A DNA stretch of 64,000 nucleotides, taken from contig CM038917.1 of NCBI GenBank assembly GCA_021904315.1, positions 10,834,041 to 10,898,040 of the forward strand, in the 5' to 3' direction. Position numbers and translations under genes: made by a program. The notes under the pieces are model-generated. The model saw nothing but the letters and a program-made list of their open reading frames with translations. It did not search any database and was not told where the DNA came from. Within the stretch, counting starts at the first letter, position 1. Every line of letters starts with the position of its first letter. Of this stretch, positions 47,750-57,989 are shown piece by piece. The DNA is from Sphagnum magellanicum. Lineage: Eukaryota > Streptophyta > Sphagnopsida > Sphagnales > Sphagnaceae.

Positions 47750-48205
47750 TCATGTGTTAAACCAAGGTTGTGTCACCACAATAGAAGGAAGGTGAAGATC
47801 TATTGATGCAAGAATAGTTGAAGAAGAATGAACCATGTAATTGATGGTAATTGGATAGTTGTTCAAGTTGCTAAAAACATGACCACACACAATATTAACA
47901 ATAACAACTCCCATTGGTAAACGACAATGAATGGATTTTAAATGGACCCTGTACTTCAAAAGCTCGTTGTCAAACAACTCATTGTACACATTGTCGTCAA
48001 ACATATTGACATTAGATTTCTTGGAAGATTCTTGAGGAACATGAACAACGGCTTTTCTAGTGGTAGAAACATGATCAATAGTATAATCAACAATATCATT
48101 TGTAGGAGCCACAACATTAAGAACTTGAAAGCTTATTCCAACAAACTTAGAATTTGAAAAATCACTGGCAAAACTTCTTGCAAAAAACAAACATAAAAAA
48201 AACAT
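47750..48205 (-). CDS. Unrecognised 151-codon ORF in AT-rich DNA
   Basis: Continuous ORF, longer than chance ORFs in this very AT-rich block. It begins with a hydrophobic stretch MFFLCLFFARSF that could be a signal peptide, then a mixed region with HVSTTRKAVVHVPQESSKKS. I recognise no domain. It may be a real small gene, an exon, or a decayed transposon ORF. Its left end is a stop, with nothing conserved beyond it. Confidence 0.25.
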   Translation of the reverse strand: MFFLCLFFARSFASDFSNSKFVGISFQVLNVVAPTNDIVDYTIDHVSTTRKAVVHVPQESSKKSNVNMFDDNVYNELFDNELLKYRVHLKSIHCRLPMGVVIVNIVCGHVFSNLNNYPITINYMVHSSSTILASIDLHLPSIVVTQPWFNT

Positions 48206-48716
48206 ATTATCAAAAACAAAACAAAGTAAATTAAATATTTAAATATATAAAAAAAATTAAAATGAAAATTTTATAAAATCTTACCTTTGATTTTTAAAAC
48301 AAAGTTCTTTCATCATTCAAAGCTTCATCATAACAAAACAACTGACCTACCTTCAGCTCCCTGCTAATAATGCATTGTATAGTTCGATCCCATAATTGTT
48401 TGTCAATCTAACTATATTTGCAAAATCCAAATCCAAAAGAAAAAAAATTGGAGGCATGGACAAACTACAAAAAACTAGAAACATAAATTAAATGATCATA
48501 GAAGCACAATAGCCAAACACATAGTTATGTCTCACAAATCATCATGTTGTCAATTGAATCATACCTACAATAAACATGAAATAGAAACAATACAAAAATA
48601 ATAATATGTTAAAATGATGTGAAAACAAAAAGAAACAATTAATGAATAGAAAGTAGGGAACATAAACAATTAAAGGACATAAAAAAAGAAAAAAACATTA
48701 TGAGAAATTGTGAACA

Positions 48717-51097
48717 CACTGCCCTACAACAAAAGTCAAAAAAAGATCATATACAATTAATATGCAACTATCCCTTGGGTATTACAACTAATATGCAACT
48801 ATCCCATTGAAAATACAAGGAACTACCAAATAAATTGCCACGTCAAAAAATCAATTAGTTGTATTATAATTGTGAGTTGAAAATGAGTTTTTTATACGAT
48901 AACTTGTACATAATGTACATACATCTGTAATCAACCATGTTTGATTTTTGAAAAAGTTGTATTATAATTGCATCTGACAACTATTTTAGAATTTTTGTAA
49001 ATGTGCCACTGATGTAATAATTATGTTGCAACTAGTATATGATGTACATACATGTGATCATGCCACATGTTTGCATTTCCACCACCCACTATGGGATACA
49101 TTTGCAACTAATTATCGACTGTGATTTTCATTGATACAACTACTAAGGCTACTAATGCACCATTAGTGAAGTACTAATGTTCAATTATGTTGTGATTATT
49201 GTGCAACAACTTATAATTTAATAAAAATAAAAATTCATATGTAATATTTTATAAAGAATTATTGTTTCAATAATTTGATTATTAAATATTAACTATGTTT
49301 AATACACTTAATTATTATCAACTTATTAATTATATTAAATAATTGAATATTCATCTAAATAAATAAGTGTAATTCATATAATTAGTTTTAAGTTAACTAA
49401 CTAATTTATGCTAATTAGATTTAATAATATGTTTGTACAAGAACAATAATTATTCATCAAATACTAATCAGATAAATTTTTATCTATATTGTGGATACTC
49501 AATAATGAATTAAATTAAATAATAAAGATAATTATTATTTCATCAATATTTATTAGATCATTAATTATTTAAATTCACTGACAAGTTAATCATTTGGATA
49601 CATATAATTCATTTAAATGTGAAACTAAAAGAAATGTGTATATTATATTACAATTTCAATTTGGGTGTACATATGGATATGTTTATTTATATTTTAATGG
49701 TTTTTCACCCAAATTCACATTTAATTTTTAGTAATGAATTATTGGTCAATAGTTTATTGAATATTGAATATTAATAAAAATTAAATTAAATTAAATATTA
49801 TGACATAATTACTTAAACTGAATAATTAAATATTAATATGAATTGTAAATCAGTTTGATTCATATGATTAACTTCTTAGTTAATTCAAATAATCAATATT
49901 TATATGATTTTAGATAATTGATCAGATGATATTACACTATCTAAAATCAAATAATTAATTATTTGAAATAACTAACAAAATAGAAAAATTAGACTAATTT
50001 TTTTAAATAATTTTTAACTCAGTTATTTCAATAATTTATTATCTGATATTTAATTCAAAAATTTAGTATTGAAATAATATTTCAGAAAAATCAAATAAAT
50101 TATTTTGATAATTGATTATCTAAGCTTAATTAATTAATTTCAATCATTATTTTAGATAATTAAATATTAAATAATTAGTTCACATATATAAGTATCAAAT
50201 ATTTTCTAATTTTATTGTATAACTTGCGTAATGAAAAACAAACATAAAGCATTTAGAAAAATCTTTATGTTGTTGCAATTTAGTTTGCAACAAGAAAACA
50301 ATTAAAAGATTTGACCCATATGTTTTGTTTTTGAATCCCATGTCATAAACTATATAAAAAAGGTGTGTTCTCTTATGTTTTCACATTAAAATACACATGT
50401 CATTTTGGGATGAGCTCAAAAAAACTTAACCTTAAAAAAAAAACATAAAATTAAATAAATATATTTATAAAATTATTTTTTAATTCATCTAGTTTTGTAC
50501 TTTCTTACCTACTTGTTTACCTACATAAGTAAGTAGGTCTTATTTTTATACCTACCTATGTAGGTAGGTAAGTAAGTAGGTATGTAGCATAAGTATGTTG
50601 GTCCTAGAACCTATTAATGTACCTACCTATGGCTATGTATCGACGTACCTAGCTATTAAAATGGATTTTTTATTTTCAAATTTTTATTAATATGCCATGT
50701 GACAATTTTTTATTATGCCATGTATCATAATTTCAAACCATTAACAATCATAATAGACAATGGAGATCAATATTTCAAGAAAAAAATTTAATCCAAGAAT
50801 CTTCATATTACCACATGTCAAAATTTAATAATGGATGAAAATTACTCACGTCAACATGACATTATGGCTATAGTTGTAGTGGAGTTGTATAGTAGTTGAA
50901 AATAAATGGTTTTGGCATAGTTGGAATTGAGTTACAATGAAGTGCAATATATATATATAATGAGTTGCAACTTTACAACTCATGTAATTTATCTGATAGC
51001 ACTCATAGTGTAGAAATACGATGAGTTACAAGTGGTCATTGCAACTCAAAAACTGAGTTGCAAGGCCAATTACAAAATGCCCCTTTCTTTCATAGTG
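48717..51097. mobile_element. Candidate non-autonomous CACTA-like (En/Spm) element
   Basis: The right end, read on the minus strand, starts CACTATGAAAGAAAGGGGCA and is followed by many GTTGCAACTC-type motifs (GCAACTCAG, TTGAGTTGCAA, GTAACTC) within 200 bp, as subterminal repeats in CACTA elements. The left end at 48717 reads CACTGCCCTACAACAAAAG, followed by ATGCAACTATCCC twice. The 2.4 kb interior is very AT-rich with no transposase. A matching 3-bp target duplication was not found (ACA left, AAA right), so the boundaries are tentative. Confidence 0.35.
50506..50660. repeat. (GTAG)n/(CTAC)n-rich tract with a local palindrome
   Basis: Contains ACCTACCTATGTAGGTAGGT, a near-perfect inverted repeat that could form a hairpin or cruciform. 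Confidence 0.6.
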
Positions 51098-51965
51098 AAA
51101 ATTTTATTTTTAATAAAAAATTTAGAAATCTATGGAGAGTTATTTCCATGTTGGATTTGCATGGAATGAGTGCTTGTTCCATGTGAGGAATTTTCGACAC
51201 CTCTCCTGGTTTTGTAAGCATCATTTTGTTTTTCAAATGAGGAAAGGCCAATGTCAATTTATTAATAATGAGACATAATTAGTTTGACCCATTGGTGCAG
51301 TGGCAAACCATGCATCATCACAATATTTCCACGTCGGCTTAGCATGAAAGAACATGGGGTGTGGACCAAACTTATCAACAGGCCAATCAATGGGTCATTG
51401 TCTTGACATTTCCTGAAAAATGTCAGAAATGGGGTAGTCAATTGGAGGGTGACGCTTATCAACAAAACATTGTGTGATGTCTATCCTCCAAATTTTGGAG
51501 ACCCCTTGATAGAATTTGAGAACAAAACCAATAGGTAGCCACACAACATTAAACTCCTCAAAATCAACATCACAAAATTCCTAACAACCACAAATGAAAA
51601 AGTTCCACATACAAAAATATCCAAAATGCAAATTAAGCCCTATAGGTGTAGTTGGTTGATAAATATCTTATTGCAACATCTTATTTTCTTCATCAATAAT
51701 TTAAACATATTATTTTTTAATGATTTTACCAAGACCAACATGAGAAGCACGCAATGTTGCTTCATCACCAATTAGCTCCACGTGATGAAAGCGGACATTA
51801 GTAAAAATGTTGAAAGGGACCGAAGGAGCTTTACTAAATTCAATGACGCGCTACTCATGTCTTTGTCCAATCAACCTCCTAATGGTTTTTATCAAAGTTT
51901 GAATGCTACCATTATTAAAATTCTTAGTTTTTCAAACTGGGAATTTTGGTTAAAAAAACCAGATT

Positions 51966-51986
51966 GGGGGGGGGGGGGGGGGGGGG
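51966..51986 (+). repeat. Poly-G run of 21 bases
   Basis: Uninterrupted G homopolymer in an otherwise AT-rich region; true length may be uncertain because of sequencing slippage. Confidence 0.8.
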
Positions 51987-52179
51987 AGTGGGCCAAAAAG
52001 ACACATTGTCATTTTGAACAAGTTGATTTTAAGATGTCCAGTGTGACTGGGGTGGTCTTTTTGACTAGTAAGATAAAAACCACTTGATTGGTCATTTGAT
52101 TGATGAATATTAGACCATTTGATTAATCAAATGATTTAAATAATTTATTTTAATATTATTATAAAAAATAATTTGTAGG

Positions 52180-52735
52180 TAGGTAGGTCAAAAAATGTAG
52201 GTAAGTAGGTGATAACCTACCCTAGCCTACCACCCTTAACTTAACTTAGTATAACCTACTTAACTTACATAGCCTAGCCTACCTACTTTAACCCCTTAAA
52301 CACATACATAGATTATAAGTATTAGGAATTGAACCCTTGACCTCCCCAATGATAAACCAAATCCTTAACCAATGGACCACACCATCAAAAGGTGTTCAAC
52401 TTATGTCAAGTTTTTTATTTCACATGTTTATTTCAACACATCATTACAAGATTATGAAGTACATAAGTAGGTATGTTGTAGGAGGTAGGTGGGAGGGTAG
52501 GTTGTAATAGGTTGTAGTGGGTGGGTAGTTAGGTAAATAGGTAGGTAATAATTAATACATGTGGGTGGGTGGGCAAGTCAGTAAGCTAGTAGGTAGGTGG
52601 GAGTGTGGGTAGGTAGGTAAGTGGGTTGGTTAATGGGTAGGTAAGTAGGTTGTTGTAGGTAGGTAGGTTGGTTGGTTAGTGGGTAGGTAAGTAAGAAGGT
52701 TGTAAAATATGGTAGATAGGTAAGTAGGATGCCCC
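52180..52735. repeat. (AGGT)n-rich region
   Basis: Long degenerate tracts of GTAGGTAGGT and GGGTGGGTAGGT type from 52180 to 52260 (mixed strands) and 52465 to 52735. The ORF in it (Pro-Thr-Tyr repeats) is a by-product of the simple repeat. Confidence 0.7.
52324..52383 (-). mobile_element. tRNA-derived SINE-like head
   Basis: Read on the minus strand, it starts GGTGTGGTCCATTGGTTAAG and carries a pol III A box (TGGTCCATTGG) and, about 45 bases later, a B box (GGTTCAATTCC), at tRNA-like spacing. The acceptor stem has no 3' partner, so it is not a functional tRNA. The minus-strand continuation runs into (AGGT)-type sequence, which may be the body or tail of the element. Confidence 0.5.
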
Positions 52736-53480
52736 ATTTGATTATAATAACATTGGCCATCTTGACTAAATGTTCTACTTGATTAAACCCCATTGGGCAT
52801 TTTGATTAGAGGTGTCATTTGTTTATGTCCAACTTGACTAAATGTTCCAATTGACTAAATGTCATTGGCCATTTTGACCAAGGTGGTCAAATTTTTGTCC
52901 AATTTGAGTAGATGTTCAAGTTAATAAATAAGCAAATAGGTTATTTCAACCAAGTTGATTGGTCAAAAGATACACATGTCATTCAAGCCCCTAGCCTCTA
53001 GTCAAAATGTACATGTTCATTAGTTAAGAAAGACTAATTCATCAATTTGGATTGTTTGAAAAACCAAGAATTCTAATAATGTGCACAAAAAATGAAAAAT
53101 AATAATAAAAATCAATCAAGTACCCTAATTAAAACTTGGTGGAATATCTACACTTGTTATTAAACAATTGAAATAAAACCTTAAATTTCATTATAAAAAC
53201 ATTTACAAAAAATAATTAAAACAAAAAAATCAAGATTATGTATTTCAATGGAGGGTATAAACTACAGTCCTTTTTTGTAACTTCAAAAATGAACATGCTT
53301 AGGATATCATCCAAAATGATGATAGATTGTTCATTTTTTGAAAAATTCGCAATATATTTGCTTATGTCAAAACCCTAAAACTCATGCCACTCATCAAAAG
53401 CATTTTTAGTCCACATTTTAGAGTGCTTGCTTACCACCTTAATTGACATTCTAAAACTCTTTTTTAATCACATCCATAAA

Positions 53481-53795
53481 TTAAGATTTTAGTGAAACAT
53501 CATCATTAGGATCAACAACATTACTACCAACAACAACATTTTCAAAATGCAACAGAAGAGGGATAAATTCAAAATGCGACAAAAGAGGAACAAATTCAAA
53601 ATGTGGTAGAAGATGAATTTCTTTAGGCTTTGAAAAAACAGGGTCCAAATGACCAGAAACATCAAAGCCCTCAATAGCTAATACAATGGAAAGGATGTAA
53701 AAACTTGCAAACAATGTAACATTAAGTTCAACATGAAGATCAACACCATCAGATAATCTCACAGGTTCAACACCATCCGGTGATCCCATAAACAA
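53481..53795 (-). CDS. Unrecognised 104-codon ORF with an in-frame 27-bp repeat
   Basis: The ORF contains three tandem nine-residue units (LLPHFEFVP, LLSHFEFIP, LLLHFENVV) from a 27-bp minisatellite with TTCAAAATG at 53541, 53568 and 53595. No domain is recognised. It may be part of a decayed transposon gene. Confidence 0.2.
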   Translation of the reverse strand: MFMGSPDGVEPVRLSDGVDLHVELNVTLFASFYILSIVLAIEGFDVSGHLDPVFSKPKEIHLLPHFEFVPLLSHFEFIPLLLHFENVVVGSNVVDPNDDVSLKS

Positions 53796-54489
53796 TTACT
53801 CAAAAGCATTGTGAACCCACACATCATCATCATTAAAAACATAATCAAGATTAGAAGGAATTACAATGACTAATGCAAAAAATAACAAATCCAAAAAACT
53901 AGAAGAAAGTAAACATACATAACTAAAAAGTTTGAAAATTAACTGATTGATTACTAATTACTACCAAATTGGACAATCTTGGCAAAGAATCCATGAAAAC
54001 ATCAATGGAATATTTTGGAACATCAACACAATGCTTCTTCAAAGCTGGTTCATGAACCAAAAACATGGTGAAACAAAAAATTGAAATGGAATGAATATGA
54101 GAAAACCAAAATGAAAAGGAGAAGAAATAATTAAAGAACTTCAATGTGAAAGCATTAAGGATGATGTAGCGATGTTTGCAGATGCACCAACAATGGCACA
54201 AAATAAGTTGCGAAAAGGAAAACATCAATAAAATACAAAATATTAAAAATGGAAAATGTGGAAACTATTGCAAAAAACACAGGAACAAAAAATTATCAAA
54301 AACAACAAACAAAGTAAAAAAAAGGAAAGACAAAATGCTACTGTAGAAGCAAAGGAATGAAGAACAACTTCCTTGAAAAAGAAGAAGCACAATGATGTAG
54401 ACAAGGTTGAAGAAATCAACCGATCTATCATCAAGAAAAGACACAAATCAAAAGCTAGAACTCATAAGCAAAAAATGAGCTCCTCTTTT

Positions 54490-54690
54490 GAAGTTCTGGA
54501 AAGCAATGATGAAAAGCAAGAAGGAAACATGCAAGAAAATATTGAAGCCGCAAGGAAAAAAAAAGCTCTTGTCTAGAAGCTTTAGAGAGTGATGATGGAA
54601 AGCAAGGAGGAGATATGCAAGAAAACAAAGAAACTGCAAGGAAACAAGAAGCTCCTTTCTAGAAGCTTTGGAAAGTAATGAAATGAAGCA
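54490..54690 (+). repeat. Tandem repeat, period 86 bp, about 2.3 copies
   Basis: Units start at 54490, 54576 and 54662 with GAAG(T/C)T(C/T)T(G/A)GA(A/G)AG(C/T), followed by AATGATG/GTGATG, AAAGCAAG, an ATGCAAGAAAA block and GCAAGGAAA. 86 is not a multiple of three, so copies fall in different frames. Each unit on its own looks coding-like (Glu/Lys-rich). Confidence 0.65.
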
Positions 54691-54699
54691 AGAACAAAA

Positions 54700-56020
54700 C
54701 AAACAACAAAATAATGCAACAACAAGCAAAAATAATGAAACTTACATGAAGCTTTTGATAACGATGATAGCCACGGGCAACGAGGAGTTGCAAACATGAA
54801 AGCAATGAGAGAGAGATGCAACAAGGAGCCGTGAACAAGAAAGTAATATCACAAAAAGAAGTTGCAAAGTAGAAAGCGATCATTAAAAAAAAAACCACTG
54901 AAACAACCATTAAAAAAAGAAAAGAAAAGAAGGTAAAAACAGAAATAAAATCTTTTTGTGATTTCACACCGGTTAAGGTTTCGTTTATAGGACCTTCCAA
55001 GAAGTTCAGTGTAACCCTTGGCCTAACAAACTCAAAGTAATGCCTTACTTCCTAGAAGATCCTAAATATGAAACCTTACTCTAGACCATTGGATCTAAGT
55101 TCAAGGTGAGGCTCATTTTAAACCCTTATTTAAGGCGATTCTAGGACCAAGTTGAAGGTCAATTCTGGGCTTTAGATTTTATTTTAAAACATTGAAGCTC
55201 CAATCAATTTTGAAAGAACATCAAATGGCTTCTCCACCAATATTAAGCACCTTCACAATGGTGATGAAGGCTATGGATGTAGTATCAAATCCTTTCCAAC
55301 AACATGTATGGCTGAGAAGGCACAACACTACAATAATATTCACTACAATAGAACATTGAAAACTAAAACCAAAAAAATTACTATGCACAACCATAGTCTA
55401 GAACTCTACATTTTTGGTTAAAAGCAAAATGTGGCCAACCGAATAGAGAACCATTAAGACCTTTATCTCAACTTGGAACAATAAGATTAGCATTTATATA
55501 GTAGTCCCTATGCCATTCTTAGAACCCTAGAACTTAGACTTAGGATGCTAGAACCTACAAACTATAAACTCTATTTAAACCACAAACCCTAGCCCCTACC
55601 TAACCCTATGACCTAGACCTTTGAAAAAATCCCTTAAGACCCATTGCGTCCCTTTTTAAGCGAGGTCCAAGTGCACCCATTGGTCCAGTTCTTAGAACTG
55701 AACCCGATTGGAAACTCAAACCTGACCAACACTGGTTAACAATTAACAAAGTCAGAGTGGGGGGCGTTCCCCAAATAGGTGCCCCTCAGCTCCATCTTTG
55801 GGGGACATGGGAACGGCCCCGTGCAAATAAACTCTTGAAAAGAATTATCATATATGTATCACCATTTTTCGACAAAGAAATTGGGGAAAATTTGGATTTT
55901 TTTTCTAGTATAAATTCGATTAATTTTGTGAAAATTTTTGGGTTGATTTTCGTGCCTTAATTTCGAGATTGAAAATGGAAAAAAAAAAGAAAAAAGAAAA
56001 AACACAGTAATACTGACTTC
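54700..56020. other. AT-rich gene-poor block, part 3
   Basis: No gene recognised. A CCTAA/CCCTA-rich stretch at about 55505-55620 resembles degenerate telomere-type sequence. Confidence 0.5.
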
Positions 56021-56026
56021 ATTACA

Positions 56027-57260
56027 TGAAGCTGCAGTAGTATCCATCCGTATGGATGCCTTTTCACAATTCATATGGATGTGTTTTGTGAATGAGATGA
56101 GAGGAGGGTGGCAGGAAGGGGTGGTGGGTTGGTGGGTATTATTCCATAATACTTAGATACCATGAACCTTGGTATGTTTATTTTAAACATTATAGAACAA
56201 GATTGTTTATAAAATTTTAAGAATTTGAGTCTAATATAGTCAGATGACTTTTTCTTTGCTTGAAATCAATGAGAAGAGGACCTTTTCTTCCCCCACCAAA
56301 TCCAAGCCCAACATTCTAAGAAAATCCCCTTCCCCTCTTCAAGACTCTATCTATATCATGGAAAGAGGAGACTCAACTCCGAGCTAACTAGATAGGTTAA
56401 GCATCAAGGATGGAAATGCCTTTTCCATTTGCCTTTTGACCCAACAACCAAACTTACAATAAAAATTCCTTCAGTTTATATAATGTGGGATGTATGTCAC
56501 ATTTATGGGGGTAATAAATAGGCTAAGAGCATCTCCAGCAGTGATCCGTATGTGATCCTGCTCAGTAAAATTGGATGGTAAAAGACACAAGCAACTCTGT
56601 GCACCTGCACAAAAAGAGTGTAATAAATATGATCTGACTGCTGCTGCTGAGTGTTTCTGATTGGCCTATCATAATGATTGGTAGTAATCACCCCACCTAT
56701 TTGCTGTTCCCGTTTCAGTTTTATGGGTTGCAAAAAAAAGTAAATTACCCAATTTACAAAACCCTATTTACACTGTCATGCGGATGGAAATAAAGGACAA
56801 GCGTTGGGCAGGTATATCAATCATGAAATTTTTTTTCTTGTCAGCAGGTACTAGTGTACTTTAGAATTTTTTAATTTTTAATTTTTAATTTTTGGACATC
56901 ACCCATTGGCTTACAGGGAATGTTGGGCAGTTTAAAAAAAAAATCTATTGGAAAAGCCCACATAAATTCCTGAAAATAAATATACGTGTAGTGTGCATGG
57001 GACCTGGCATTTTTGATATACCACTTTCATCAGATGAAGCTGCAAGTATTCATTCATCCATCCATCCACGTGTAGGTCCTTTCACATTCATGTCAGAACA
57101 TGCATGCATGGGGGGAGGGGTTGATATTATTCCATAATACTTAGATACCATAAACCTTGGTAATTATTTATTATTTTCACAGATTTATATAACAAGTTTT
57201 TTTTAATAAAATTTTAAAAGAATTTTGAGTGTTATATATGGTGGGTTAGATGACTTTTCC
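56027..57260. repeat. Diverged direct repeats of about 215 bp, spaced about 1 kb
   Basis: Copies at about 56027-56245 and 57036-57260 share, in order, GAAGCTGCA(G/A)TA, a CATCCATCC(G/A) block, CCTTTTCACA/CCTTTCACA, GGTG/GGGG runs, ATTATTCCATAATACTTAGA, TACCAT(G/A)AACCTTGGTA, AAAATTTTAA and AGATGACTTTT(T/C). They could be the two LTRs of a small element or a segmental duplication. The intervening 0.8 kb has no coding gene. Confidence 0.7.
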
Positions 57261-57657
57261 TTTATGGATTAGACTTTTTGATTATTGGATTATTAGGCAT
57301 TTAAATTATGGTTTAGGGTTTATGGTAATTTTATACAAGTCACCCTAGAAGTGTAGATGTAGCCTAGTGGGAGATTTAAAAAAAATAAAAATTAAAAAAG
57401 AAATCCCATGAAATCAATTAACTATTTAATTTTGAAAATCCCATGAAGCTTTTTTGCTTCAGCTCATGAGTAAGGGAATCAGGGTTGAGTGCTTGAGTTA
57501 AACTTTGAGGGGAACAGAGAACGCACAAAAGTTCCCCACCCCCCAATCGTTCCCCGACTGGGAAAGTATGTAATCAGTATGTACGTCGTACTCTTATCCT
57601 GTACGGAGTGTGTTCTCCACGCGTTTGGGCAATCACGTTCCCTTTCGTTCCCCCTCG
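57261..57657. other. Upstream flank of the TOL gene
   Basis: A telobox-like GGTTTAGGGTTTATGG lies near 57310. Composition changes from AT-rich to GC-rich at about 57500, marking the likely promoter. Confidence 0.4.
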
Positions 57658-57661
57658 GAAA

Positions 57662-57776
57662 GTTCCCTCACGAACGTTCCCTCACGAACGTTCCCTGTCG
57701 CTTTCCGAAGTGACGGTACCATCTGCTGGTCGGCAATTCGCGACGGCGCCATCCGGTGGTCGGCGAGTCGCGAGGG
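57662..57776 (+). promoter_or_regulatory. Promoter/5' UTR tandem motifs of the TOL gene
   Basis: Two and a half copies of GTTCCCTCACGAAC (57662, 57676, 57690) are followed by a duplicated 30-bp unit (57721-57750 and 57751-57776) built around GGTCGGC(A/G)A(T/G)TCGCGA. A GA/GT microsatellite (about 57787-57822) follows. Position suggests core promoter or 5' UTR; function is inferred only. Confidence 0.45.
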
Positions 57777-57989
57777 AGAATGAAGAGAGAGAGAGTGTGT
57801 GTGTGTGTGAGAAAGAGAGCGCGTCTGCGAGCGTGGGAGTCGGTGTTTGCGGCGACTTGGCAAGAGCTCGGGAGATTGTGAGAAGCAGTAGCGAGTGGGA
57901 TCGGAGAGGAGGAATTTGAGGAGAGATTTTTTTTTGGGGGTGGTTTCTTTTGGGTGCAAATTTTGGTGCATCAAGAGTAGCGGAGCAAC

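Noticed and set aside
52578-52793. ORF with Pro-Thr-Tyr-Leu repeats
   Set aside because: Pure translation of the (AGGT) simple repeat.
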